Source: Verticillium longisporum
Lineage: Eukaryota; Ascomycota; Sordariomycetes; Glomerellales; Plectosphaerellaceae
NCBI GenBank assembly: GCA_019188255.1
Contig: JAETXT010000001.1
Span: 7,688,001 to 7,752,000, forward strand
DNA length: 64,000 bases
Reading direction: 5' to 3'
The position numbers and the translations under genes were made by a program. This document shows positions 40,964 through 51,450 of this stretch, piece by piece; positions within the stretch are counted from its first letter, which is position 1; the number at the start of each line of letters is the position of its first letter. The notes beneath the pieces are model-generated. The model was not told the origin of the DNA. It made no database searches and saw only the letters and a program-made list of their open reading frames with translations.

Positions 40964-42348
40964 AGAAGGGCGATATCTGATGGTACTCGATGCAGTTCTT
41001 TCGGCTTTATGCCTGTCACAATGCGCAACATGACAAACAAGGAATGGGTGAATTGTCCTCACGGTGCCCGCGTTTACTTTGCCCCTGTCCACTTCGTCCA
41101 CTCGAGATGTGTCAACCGTGCAGAAAAAGGTGCCAGTAAAGGTCGAAGGCGTAGTACTCATCAAGGAGAGGATCCGTACGTTGGTAGGTTGGCTCGTCGG
41201 CGGCCCTTCTATTTCCTATAGTCCGCTATCCTCCCTCATCCCACAGGATAAGTTACATACAAAGTCGCCCTGAATATATCGGGGTCCCATAGTCAGAAAG
41301 CGACCAACTTTCTAACGGGCTTCTGGGCCGCCGGCTCGCCACCGCCCGGTCCCCAGCCACGTAAATAAAAGGTGCAAGGGCGTTTCCCTCTCCAAGTCCA
41401 CCGACATGCGCGTGCATCCTCTCCGGCCAAACATACCCCTTCCCAAGGCCTGTCACGTTAATCTCTCATGGCGGCAACACCACGCCTAAGTCCAGACCAC
41501 GCGGCGCGATCTCGGCGCGAGAGGTGCCACCTAGGAGTCCTCCCGTTACGACACCTCAAGTGCGAGTCAAGTAAATACCGTAGATCCCTCAGTTGTCCTA
41601 GAGGCGATTTCTTCGACGTTTCCTTCCCTCAGCGGCTCAAGTGCGAGTCGAGACTACTTCTTCTTTATGACCCTTACAGATCGAGTACATCCACCACGGC
41701 CCACCAGTTATCCAGGGTAGCAAGCCCCGGCCTGGCTTCCTGTTGCTTATCCTCGTCTCCGAGCGTATTGCCAGCTCGAGAGTTGGTTTTTGACAAGCCG
41801 ACCATGTCTTGCCCCAGCGCAACCGACTGCCACCACGCCGGCATAACAGTCCATTGACACAGCTGTGACTAACCGGCCTTTATCCACTATATGTTCCTGC
41901 CGAAGCGGGGCGCTGTCGCGGTCTGCTAGCCTCGCAGGCTTCGACCGCGCTCCCGGCCAGCCAGCTGTAGCCACTCTGGCCTCAACGGCTCTGTTCCCGA
42001 GATCTTGACAGCTTCTATTACTCTAGCTCTTCCACTTAGATATTTGTTCGGGTTCTCGCGGCTACTCAGCGCTCTTTACCGTCTCAGAGCCCGGAACGGC
42101 CGATGGCGTCCTGTCGTCGCCCTGAGACTCAGGGTTTCGTCGGATGGTTTTCGTACCCAGTACCCCTCTCCGCAGGATAGGGGCCTATCGTCTCGAGCCC
42201 GGAATTTTCGTCGATTCGTCGTCATCGTTTCAATTTGGCTGGCGGTTGTTGCGTTGGGGCGAAGGCGAGGTTTGTGATTTTATTACGCCCGATAGGGTCT
42301 AGGGTAACTACTGGTTAAATACATATTCCCTTCCGTCACGCATCTTTC
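40964..42348. other. Intergenic, nothing recognised
   Basis: Several ORFs up to 129 codons occur, but none resembles a known family. CTCAAGTGCGAGTC occurs twice (near 41547 and 41636), hinting at a small local duplication. It may be old transposon sequence. Confidence 0.35.
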
Positions 42349-42819
42349 TCATCTCGTCCAGACCTTACAAAAGTCTCCTCCTATATGCGTTCTGAGCTTG
42401 ATCCGTGTTTCGTGGCGAATTTTCGTGAGGGTTAGTAGCAAGTTGTCCGTGAAGGCGTCTTCTCCAGGTGCCCAGCTTCCTATAGCCAGCCGCTGGTGCG
42501 AACCTACTGTCATGGCGCAAGGTGAATGTGTTAGTAGGAGAGGGTGTGTAGTTGTGGGTAGGGTTATGGGGTTTTCTGTCCTTCGTTCAGTCTTCCGGTT
42601 GCCATGGCATACTTGATGGTCGCATGCACTGCCGCCATGTTGGGTTTCCAATCTTCCAAGTCCGTGGGCGCCTCTGGGCGGCCGCCCCTTCAATCTGTCG
42701 CGTAACGTTGATGCAGCAACATTATAGATCTTCGCAGCTCTCCACACGGGCAACTTCGGTTCTTTTTTGATAGCCTGGATAGCTAATAGTACCCTGGCTT
42801 CCGCTGAATCGGATTCCAT
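42349..42819 (-). pseudogene. Pogo-type transposase, N-terminal fragment
   Basis: The minus frame begins MESDSAEARVLLAIQAIKK, then AAKIYNVAASTLRDRLKGRP, the psq-type HTH of pogo transposases (compare the element at 16459). After about 55 codons the similarity fades. It lies head-to-head with hAT and pogo pieces on the other strand. Confidence 0.65.
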
Positions 42820-42904
42820 GTTGCGCTGAAGAGGAATGTGGAGGTGAAGATCGATGAGACGCGTCGTGGCGGGAAATGCGCGGCCCGCTTATATGCGCGA
42901 CTCG

Positions 42905-43050
42905 CTTATCAACCACGTTATGCGATCCACAAAGATATTCTTCGAAAAAAGCTTCAATCATCACCTGCCAAGCTTCACCTCTCCGCTGACGTATGGAGCG
43001 CACCAAACCATAAAGCTTTCCTTGGAATATGTGTGCAATTTATACAGTAA
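42905..43050 (+). pseudogene. hAT-family transposase fragment
   Basis: The frame reads ILRKKLQSSPAKLHLSADVW followed by SAPNHKAFLGICVQFI. This matches the hAT motif in which a Leu-x-Leu-x-x-Asp-x-Trp-(T/S)-x-x-N segment carries the first catalytic Asp (ADVW). Only some 45 codons remain between two pogo-derived pieces. Confidence 0.6.
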
Positions 43051-43740
43051 GGCACGAAAATCCCCTGTCAAGCACTGCTGGCCTTACCTGAACTTCCGGG
43101 TCCCTGGAAGCCACAGCGGAGCGGAGGGCCTCTTTCCGGCGCTTTTGGCAGTCTTCCGAGAGGCCACGATGGAAAGGAACATCCAATGGGCTTTCCGAGG
43201 CGCAGTATTTACGCCATTTGACCCTGACTCTGTGGTTTCTCGGTTAGATGAAAAGCCATGGACGCAGACGCCGACGCCTGTTGAGGGGTCCTAGAGACAC
43301 CCGTACCACGGGTCTTAAAGACACTTAATGACCCGACTGAAGCGAGGTCTCAGTCAGATCTCATCAAAAGCCGAATCTACTGTCACTGAAGCAGCTCGCC
43401 GACCTTTATTTATGAGGCTGTTGACCGAACTTTGAAAGGGGCGCGGGGAACTACGCATCATATCACCCTCTCAAGTCTGAGAACCAACCGCGTCCTTCGA
43501 GAGGAGAATGAAACGCGCAGCCGACGTCGTGAAGCTAAGAAGTCACACCTTAGACAGGTATATAGTATGACCTTGCTGATTGGCGGAATCTCCAGGCTCA
43601 GAACGAGGTGGTTGCGCAAGTGAGGTATGAAGGGCGGCAAAGCAGCTGTCGCAGTCGAGGACGGAACGGTGGCGTCTGCGGCACGGTAGGACACAACGCC
43701 TGAACTTGTAAGATAGCAGTGGGATTCTACTTTTTTAGAA
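43051..43740 (+). pseudogene. Pogo-type transposase, C-terminal fragment
   Basis: The piece reads LFPALLAVFREATMERNIQW, AFRGAVFTPFDPDSVVSRLD, then a basic helix (EENETRSRRREAKKSHLRQ) and a degraded zinc knuckle (VCGTVGHN). This corresponds to the last third of the transposase at 17480-18060. Stops and frame changes lie at 43291 and after 43620. Confidence 0.65.
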
Positions 43741-44233
43741 AACGACTCCGATTGATTGTAATTGATCCTACGTATTATTCTCGGCTTACTGGGGGGGCCA
43801 AGGGCACAACATTGATATTGATGGTTGTCACATCGTATTCCACAAGCGAGCCGGCCACCTTCACTACCTCTACAAACTGGAAACCTCACAACTACCTTTT
43901 CTATTTTTTTTTATTTTTTTTTACACTAACCAGAGATGGAGACCCTTTCTAAAGAGTCTCAATTGAAACTCGACCTTTAAGCTATGGAAAGAGAATCGTG
44001 ATTTACCATCCGTCGCGGAGCTTCGTGTCCGAGTGGTTAGACAATCTTGTGAGAGATAGAGCTCCAGAGCTTGACACCAGCGTCTGCCCTTAAAGCCTCG
44101 TGCTCGCACTTGGCTGCGTCAGCAACAGTCTTTGGCTTTGTTTGCACCATCCCCCGTAGCACCCTCGAATCCCGATCGCACCACTCAACCAAGAATCCTG
44201 TATACCCCCGAGCCGCCCCAGCACTCGATCGAG
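43741..44233. other. Intergenic, with a T-rich tract
   Basis: A tract TATTTTTTTTTATTTTTTTTT lies near 43901-43921. No gene is seen. Confidence 0.4.
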
Positions 44234-44880
44234 ATGTCTAATTGGGACGCGTCTTTCTCGCCTAGCGACGATGACGACGTGTTTGACATCAACGAGGACC
44301 AGAGGGATCCGAAGCCACGGAATCAGACCATGGTGACTTGAATCTGGGCTCGGGTAACGACGACTTCGGCGTTGATAACCAAGCCCCGCTCTACGATGGT
44401 AATGTGCATCCACCGGAGTACTACCGGGACGCTATACTCAAGCCAGTGCAGAGGGATCCTTACGAACGCTACGCGAAAAAGACCAGGCTGCGCCTCAGAG
44501 AGGTCGAGGTCATGTGAACACAATATGTGGCTTGCCCTCGCCCTTCTTTATATCGTTCTAACAATGGCAATCTGCAGGTTCAGCGACAAGGTCCTCCTGG
44601 CCAAAGAGCTCTCTGAGTCCGTCTCGGTTCCGTGGTGGAAACCTTCCTCGAATGGACAATATGTCAGATGGTCGGCGAGAATGGCAGGAAGAGGCGAGGT
44701 ACAGGCACGAGCGGCGCTCTCGAGACACGATGGAAGATGCTACAGATCATCTAATATTTTGGCACCTTGCCGATAGAGGGCGGTTCAAGCACGGCTTGCT
44801 AGCTTTCAACAGATTGGCCGCCTTGGTTGCCAGGAGCATCCTAGCGCTAGGAGCTGGGCGACTTGAGTGAGTCCTAGGGC
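44234..44880 (+). pseudogene. FluG/DUF3435-like protein, N-terminal remnant (possible captain-type recombinase relic)
   Basis: From ATG 44234 the frame gives MSNWDASFSPSDDDDVFDIN, then shifts near 44320 to NVHPPEYYRDAILKPVQRD and PYERYAKKTRLRLREVEVM. A plausible intron (AT|GTGAAC ... CTGCAG|G, about 44516-44578, with a CTAAC branch site) leads to FSDKVLLAKELSESVSV. After another frame change near 44633 comes VETFLEWTICQMVGENGRKR and ALETRWKMLQII, then a TAA. The pattern of an acidic N-terminus, a Y-x-K-x-T-x-x-L helix, then FLEW and NGRKRRGT resembles fungal FluG/DUF3435 proteins, the family that includes Starship captains. No catalytic tyrosine region remains. Confidence 0.4.
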
Positions 44881-45282
44881 CACAAGTCGAGGTCTTTGAC
44901 AACACCACAGCTTCCCCTCTGTCACCATGAAAAACAAATCGGACATTGTTGAGCCATGGTTAAACTCCATGATGATAGTGAGTACATATCTCACCCCATC
45001 GTGGCATGTTTAAGTGCGCGCTTCGTTTTCCAGTTATAAACGGCCACTACCAGCAACCCCCCTACGCGGCCAACGACCTTTTCAACCTTGGCGTGAAAGT
45101 AACAAACGTTGATCTCCCTGGCTTGCCAATCGCGCCATGCTCTCCCCGCTTTGCCCGGTCCTACGGCTTCAGCCCACCCTGCTTGACCTCACCTTAGGAC
45201 GTGACTTTCCGTCTCAAAGGCCAACTGACCCGCACTACGGGTGCTTGTTTGGGAGAAAACCTGACCCACATCAGGTTGCATC

Positions 45283-45480
45283 GTGGTCTCATTAGACTCT
45301 GTCACTGTGGCAAGTGGAAGCCAAACTGACATCTTCGAAATTAACCACACTAGAAGAGAATACGGTTGTCAAGTACATCCTCCACCTAGAACAGCCATAT
45401 CATGGGCAACATATACGCATCGAGGCCTGCAAAGCGGATCCCCGTGCGACATCGGATGTGCCTAAAACGTCTCGTCGTTT
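45283..45480 (+). pseudogene. Short pogo-type transposase fragment
   Basis: The frame reads KLTSSKLTTLEENTVVKYIL, matching the Tc5-type HTH start of the transposase at 16630 (SNKLTELEEKTIIKYDL). About 60 codons survive, running into the 3' end of the neighbouring bZIP gene. Confidence 0.5.
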
Positions 45481-46170
45481 CTCAGAGCTGATACCGGGAC
45501 TGCCAGTGCTGCCTCCCCCATCCCCCCATTGACCTGTTGTTCGGGCGCGGCCAACGCCTGCCAGGCATTGGCATCACTTAGCCTTTTCGCGCGTGAGATG
45601 ATGATCCGAGTCGTGGCCCGCATCTGGCGGCCGAATTCGGGAAGGGATTTTGGTATACCCTGACTCATGACATAGTCGTTGAAGCGGATGAAGTCACTGC
45701 CCATCTGCTCATTGTTCTTCTTCAGTTCCTTAACCCGTTTCTCCAGAATCAGGATGGAGTTCTGTTGTTGTTTTCGATACGCGCGTTGGGCGAGGCGGAT
45801 CTGGGTGCGGCGACGCTGTGGAAATGTCACTCTTGTGAAACCAAGCTTACAAGCATTGGTATTTCAAATAGGTGTTTGCTTCCACACTTACACCTAAAGC
45901 GGTCTGATCATCCACATCCAGCTGCGGTCTCCCTCTCTTCTTCTTCTTCTTCCTCTTCTGTTCTAGCATAGCTCTTGCTTGTGCTGCCAACTGCGCGTTG
46001 TCATGGCAGCGGTATTCGCGCTGTTGAGGCCTTGTGCGGGTCTCGTCGGCGCCAGGCAGTGAGGATGTGATTGACGCTCGGAGAGGCAGACTGCGAGGGG
46101 CTCGAAAAGAAGATACTATACCGTCATGGTATGATTCGGCGTTGAGAATGGAGATTTCGGAATGCATAGC
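45462..46170 (-). CDS. bZIP transcription factor, small
   Basis: Exon 1 is 46170-45892, the intron 45816-45891 (GGT|GTAAGT ... CCACAG|CGT) and exon 2 45815-45462. The splice joins RGRPQLDVDDQTALG to RRRTQIRLAQRAYRKQQQNS. This completes the basic region (R-x3-A-Q-R-A-Y-R type) followed by a leucine-zipper-like ILILEKRVKELKKNNEQM and a helical tail. Methionines at 46233 and 46170 are both possible; 46170 is used because a TTATAA-like box lies near 46195-46200. The protein would be about 210 residues. The AP-1-like basic region suggests a stress or nitrogen regulator, but the target is unknown. No lesion is seen. Confidence 0.7.
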
Positions 46171-46255
46171 ATGCGCCGTCTGTCGTAAGGCCTGTTTATA
46201 AGGTAGGAGAGGGTCTGGACCTCGACACATCATCTGCTGGAAACCAGGTGATCGT

Positions 46256-46533
46256 GTGGTTAAAAGGGGAACGGACCCTGTAGGGCTTCATGCGCCCCCT
46301 CGTCCATTGGGGGGCACCTGTGTCAAACCTTGGCGGTTAATTGGCTGCTGGGTTGACACTTGCTCCTACCCAGGCGGTCGACTACAAGTACTTGTCATAT
46401 CGCACGGACCCGGGGCCGGTCTACGCTACGCTTTGGCGGACAGTACACTAAGACATGCATACCAGGAGATTGCCGTGATCTTTTTCATCGTTCCAAAGAT
46501 GAAACATCTACAGGACCTCACGTAAGTGTGGCC
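46256..46533. other. Intergenic upstream of the bZIP gene
   Basis: I see nothing recognisable. Confidence 0.3.
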
Positions 46534-46732
46534 GAGGCGTCTGTGGTTGATTGACTTGTCTTGTTCTAGGTACAAAACGCGACATCCGACGCGTCTTACA
46601 TGAATGAATCCCGACAAGCACCTTACCAAAGAAACCCGTTTATCCGGATCAAATGTCCAAGTAAAGTGGAGCACGACTAAGGTCGTGCCCACGTACTTCT
46701 ACCTTGACTACACCTCTTGGTCCTCGGCCGCC
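46534..46732 (+). repeat. LTR-like fragment of the Copia-2-related family
   Basis: About 190 bp (TCTGTGGTTGATTGACTTG ... CACCTCTTGGTCCT) match 61830-62015 closely. Both contain CACGACTAAGGTCGTG, a 6-bp stem with a TAAG loop. This looks like the right half of a solo LTR. Confidence 0.55.
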
Positions 46733-47751
46733 CTTCCCACCTTAGTTCGTGTGATACAGGTGGCAAAAACTAGCGGGGTCCAGGCCCCGGATCCAAATGC
46801 CAAGATACAGGGCAGCGAATGGCAGTACGTCCCAACAACAGTGCAGTGCTGAGCTCGGGGCTACGAGCGGCTGGAATATGGAACATTGGATGTGGTACTG
46901 GCAGCCAGTTATGCATCATCCACTCCTGTTGTATTGCGTTGTCACTGGTCTACCAAATGTGTGATGTCAAAGTGACAGGCTGTCGGCACTAGGGATGCTA
47001 CTGGGCTGGGAGCGAACGGCATACACAGCGCGGCCGCGGCACTCGGCGTGTGCTCCGTCAACCCACGCAGACACGCACATGTTCGCACTGCGTTTGCCCT
47101 GGAGACCGACCAGGCCTTGTACACCCTTTCCACGGCGCCGGCAGCCTACCTTGGCGGTGAAGCGACGGGGGTCGATTGGGCAACAACTTGTCACTCGACA
47201 GAACAGCTACAAAAGGTTCATCAACCAAGTTACACCCATTAAGAGGTCATTTTAATAGGAAGACTCAGCGAGAAGTGGCGAATACGATACCCGACAAATG
47301 TAAAGTGGGACGTGATTTAAGGTCATGCCCACGTCCTTCTACCTTGACTCCTCCACTTCTACCTGCAACACCAACACCTACCGACCCTGACGCTGGCCCT
47401 GAGCTCCCGCTGCCTTACTATCGCGATCCCGACAACGATGGCCTGACGTCATCACCATCAACAGCACCAGTGCCCGCAGATTGGCCGACATCCAATTGCC
47501 CGACTGCAGACGGTGCGTTCCGAGTATCTTCAATTCTAATAGGCCCAGCGCCCCATCGGCATCTGTCTAGAGCAGGGCAAGTCCTGCCCATCCACGATGT
47601 CCCATCTGTTCCACGCCGAGCGTGTGATCTCGCCTCACGTCAAGATCCACATCCTTCATACAAAGGTAACAAGCATGCAGAACGAAGTGCCAACGATTCC
47701 ATTTGCTAGGTGCTCAACAGATCAAAATAGCTAACCCCACGTGCGTTCCTC
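46733..47751. other. Intergenic with a further LTR-like scrap
   Basis: Around 47245-47350 a short, mutated piece resembles the same LTR family (GTGATTTAAGGTCATGCCC, CTTCTACCTTGACTCC). ORFs here, including a Pro-rich one at 47320-47709, have no recognisable family. Confidence 0.35.
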
Positions 47752-49778
47752 CTACTGCCCTAGGTAGGCGGAGACATCCTCTACGCATGTCGTTCTTCTC
47801 CCGCTATGGTGCTCCTCATCCTGCAGTCTACCCATGCAGTCGTCCCCTAGAGGACGGTGGTCTGTAATTCCTACTGCGGCATGACTGTTGCTGGCCTCTG
47901 GTATAGCCATGCTGGCACTGCCAGCCTCGCAGTATGAGTAGAGCCATGGCCCACCAAAGTTGTTGTGCTGTCCTGAGGGCGTAGCCTCGTTGGACACAGG
48001 ACTCCTCGGCATCATATTCAATGGCACTATATTTGATGGCTGCGTATATGCCAACCCTTGGCTGCCAGGCACGGCGATGTGCTTTAGGTTCTGCGACATG
48101 AGCACAGTCCCCGCATCCCCCATCGCTGAGCTCGGAACAATAAGCAGGGAACTATTTGCATCCTCATCCAGCTCAATCGTGTGGCCTCCTCCGTCTCCAC
48201 ACACTTCGTGTCGCAACGGCATAGTCCAACTCACGTCTGGCGCACCAAGTTTTGGCGGGATGCCGCCATATATGGGAATGTCATCGCACAGCTCGGGGAA
48301 ATGATCGAAAAAGTCGACGTTCATGGTCCAGGAGTTGATGTCCCTGATACGGTCCTCGAAGAAGGGGGAGAGTTGGAATCGACCGGTGACGGTGTCCTTC
48401 ATGAAGCAATTGTTGAAGCCGAACTGCCAGAGGATGGTGAGGCTGGATCCGAAGAGATGCCAAAATATGTTTGCACAGTAGTGGTGTTGGGAGAAGACAA
48501 AGCGCTCACGGACACCGGGCCTGTTGGCTGTCAGTTAAGGTCCCAAGTCTGAGCGGTGCATGGCGACACCTATGCTGGTGAACAGAACGTACCAGACGAA
48601 GAAGTCAATTGCGTATGAATGAGGAAGGGACTGTGATGGCCTCGTGCCTATTAGCCGAGTACTCCGGACCAAACATGAACTGGCTAGTCAGTTTACCGTT
48701 TCCGGAACCAACGTGGCAAAGTCGCCATTCTCGCGGGCGTAGGGTCACCATGACAGGTGATCAAGACATGCATCATCTTCAGAGTAGCGAGTCTTTCTAC
48801 TGACCCGCACTTGGAGAGGCAGAGACCGTCAATAATACGCAGCTTCCGCCATGAGTCGGTCATCATACCCGCCCTCTCGACGCTCTCCCAGCCTTCGACG
48901 ATGGCTCGAACGGGCGTGTCTTGGCTAGCGCGATCTTCGTCTTCTATAGCTAGCGGCGACATCTTGACAGGCCTGCCAAGTGCATGATTGGCTAGTCGCC
49001 AGATATTGGGGTTGGGGTTGCGTTGGTTGACTCGTAGGACTGTAGAGCAGTGGCAAGGTTGTGGGGATTGGGGAATGATGAAGCTATTCCCGAATGAGTT
49101 GGTCTCTTGTGAGAGTTCCGAGTCGCTCCTCAGAAGCGTGATTGGAGTTTGTTTGACCTCATCGAGGTTCTGAACTACATGTCTCGAATACGACGTCATC
49201 ATAGGCTTGCCAGCGATTATGGGCTTCTCAGGAGTATCGAACTCGCAACTGGCATTCGCTGGTGGCGGCGGAAAACATGTGCCGGGCGTGACGTACTCGT
49301 TTCGACTTAAGGGAGATGCGGGCCCCTCTTCCAGAGTGTGCGTCTGGTCGGAAGGCTGAACGTCCTCAGGAAGGTCACTTGGTGATACCATGGCGCCGAC
49401 CACGGAGCTCAATGAGACCTTCGACTGAGCCGAGAAGGTATCTGTATGATGCCGAATCGTCGCTCCAAGCGATGACAGAACACCCATAAGCTTGTCTCTC
49501 TCCTGCGTCGTCTGTAGCAATCGCTCCATGAGGCGCGACGCCTCGGCGTTGATGTCATTGCGGGACAGATGCGCGACAAGCTCTTCAAGTTGAACGATGC
49601 GATCCTGAGTGCGCTTTCGCGCCGCGCGCTGTGCTTTGCGATCGAGCTCGCGTTTCTTGAGCCGCGAGGCGGGGACTTCGGGGTGATGGCGGCTCTCGGC
49701 TCTATATGAGCCATGAGGAACATTGCCTGGGAGCACCGTCGTGTGCAAGGTGGATATGTGGGTCTGTAGAGTCCTCAT
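47752..49778 (-). CDS. bZIP transcription factor with DUF3425 domain
   Basis: Three exons are inferred: 49778-48697, 48640-48593 and 48520-47752. Introns are 48641-48696 (CG|GTAAAC ... CACGAG|G) and 48521-48592 (TG|GTACGT ... CAACAG|G). Splicing yields FRKRPSQSLPHSYAIDFFVW and PGVRERFVFSQHHYCANIFW, the DUF3425 signature, which supports the model. The basic region and zipper lie near residues 35-85 (RKAQRAARKRTQDRIVQLEE). DUF3425 occupies roughly 320-430 (RLATLKMMHVLITCHGDPTP; LTILWQFGFNNC; GRFQLSPFFEDRIRDINSW). A polar tail follows. The product is about 632 residues and apparently intact. Such regulators control stress and secondary-metabolism genes in ascomycetes; no target cluster is visible here. 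Confidence 0.85.
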
Positions 49779-50489
49779 TTAATGCATTAACTCACTAGCT
49801 ACCGCCCGGGTAGTATGCCATCCGTTTAACGGTTATGGGCAACTGGCCAATGGTCGTCCGGAAGTGACGGAGGAAAGTCTCCGTTTGTACAACAACAACA
49901 ATCCACTTCATTCAATTTCGTTGTGAAAGTACTCGCGTCGGCCGGACCTCCACTCCGGAAAGACTTTCCTATGATTGGGTGAAGTTGAAGCTCCACAACT
50001 GTAGACGGAAAGCGACCCAATCGACTGACGGACAGCCTCACCTTGCCTCCCACCACTTCCATGACCTTAATCCCCTGTCTAGCCCCCGATTATCCGATTA
50101 GCAGGAGGATTGGGTTCCTACGCCTCATAGTTATGCCTGCCTCCCAACTACCCCGCCGTCAGACTTTTCCTCGCTCAGGTACATGTACACCAACAGTACC
50201 AGGTGCCCCTAGAGGCACCGCCATGGTAGTATACGGATTAACTCTGGCACAAGGCCGGACGACACCCTGCAGCACATCAAACCACACAGCCAACTTGCAT
50301 TGTGGAATTAAGGGCTTCCATCATGTGAGCGGGAGAATCAGCTCATCTGCACGTTGTCGAGGAAGGTTCCTCGATCTACCGCCAAACTCTCGATCCTGCT
50401 TGTATTTTATGAGCATATCGAGTGAATGGAGCTTCCAGACACGACTAACCCTTCCAAGCCCTATGGTGTGCCAATAATTAGCCCATGGT
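49779..50489. other. Intergenic, with an LTR-like scrap
   Basis: Near 49885-49930 the sequence ACAACAATCCACTTCATTC matches the reverse complement of the Copia-2 LTR start, with changes. No gene is recognised. Confidence 0.35.
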
Positions 50490-51450
50490 CTGCTTTGATC
50501 CCGAGTCTCAGATCAGCTTGACTCACTGTTGGAGCTTTTAGGCGAGTTACGGCACAAGTTAAAAGTTCGTTCTGTTCGAGGACTTGGATCATGAGTCCAT
50601 ACCACGCCGCTCAGCCTGGGCGCTGAAGTCTTATGCAAGATGAAATCAGCGAAACTCATCCAACAGTTTTATCACCCCATTAACGCCCCTGCTTTTTGCT
50701 GGCCAGAATATGGTGCTGTCTATCACACAGATGTATCGCATTGCTGACATGGCACGAGCTAAGCTGTCCTCTGAGGCGGCCCAACCTGATCCGAACCTTC
50801 GATTCATTATCGGCCATCTTAACGTACTTGAGCCCCTGATGCTGGAGCTTTCTGCAGCTGAAGTCGAGCACCAGAAGCACTTTCATCGTTGTGTAAGCGG
50901 CACCACGACACCCGTGGAAACTCGCATCATGGAACTCAATGCTGTCGCCCAGGTGTTTCCGGGGGAGGATTCGTTCACCAACGGCGACCAATTCAACGCC
51001 GCAGTGATCTCAAGACCGCATGAACACACCATAAGGTACGACCTCGCAAGAGATGCTGCACAGCTCGGGCTTATCCAGACACCATCACGCTTGAGTTCTA
51101 ACCCAACTCCTTACCATCACCCCGCAAACTTCTGCACCAGAGGGCAACAAGCAACAAGACCGACCGCGTAAGAACAAAGGCTGGTATCGAGGAGTCCAGC
51201 AAGGCTCGTATCCGCTATAACGTATACTAGGCGAGGCATTCGAGAACGTCAGACCATCTTCTGCCCCTACCGCGGACATCAGGCATCCGCAGTCCACGGC
51301 TATCACAAACCCTGCTTTCTCCTCTTTCGCCCAGGGCACAACATCCCACGCAGATGAATTTCCAGGAAAAATCAACAGTAGCACCAGATTCTCTCGCGAG
51401 AGTTTCGAGCATCAGCACCCTGTGTCCTCTCACAACAGCGGCAGCAACTG
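50490..51450 (+). pseudogene. Small helical protein, decayed copy 2
   Basis: The copy carries MVLSITQMYRIADMARAKLS, PNLRFIIGHLNVLEPLMLEL and GEDSFTNGDQFNAAVISRP, clearly paralogous to 38451-39053. Upstream (TCTGCTTTGAT...GAGTCTCAGAT) and downstream (HQASAVHG) sequences also match. The expected start region (ATG CAA GAT GAA near 50637) is followed by a TAA and a frame change before AGQNMVL. The copy is in the opposite orientation to copy 1, 12 kb away. Confidence 0.6.

Noticed and set aside
41468..41857. 129-codon plus-strand ORF
   Set aside because: No family resemblance, biased composition and a local duplication inside; probably non-coding.
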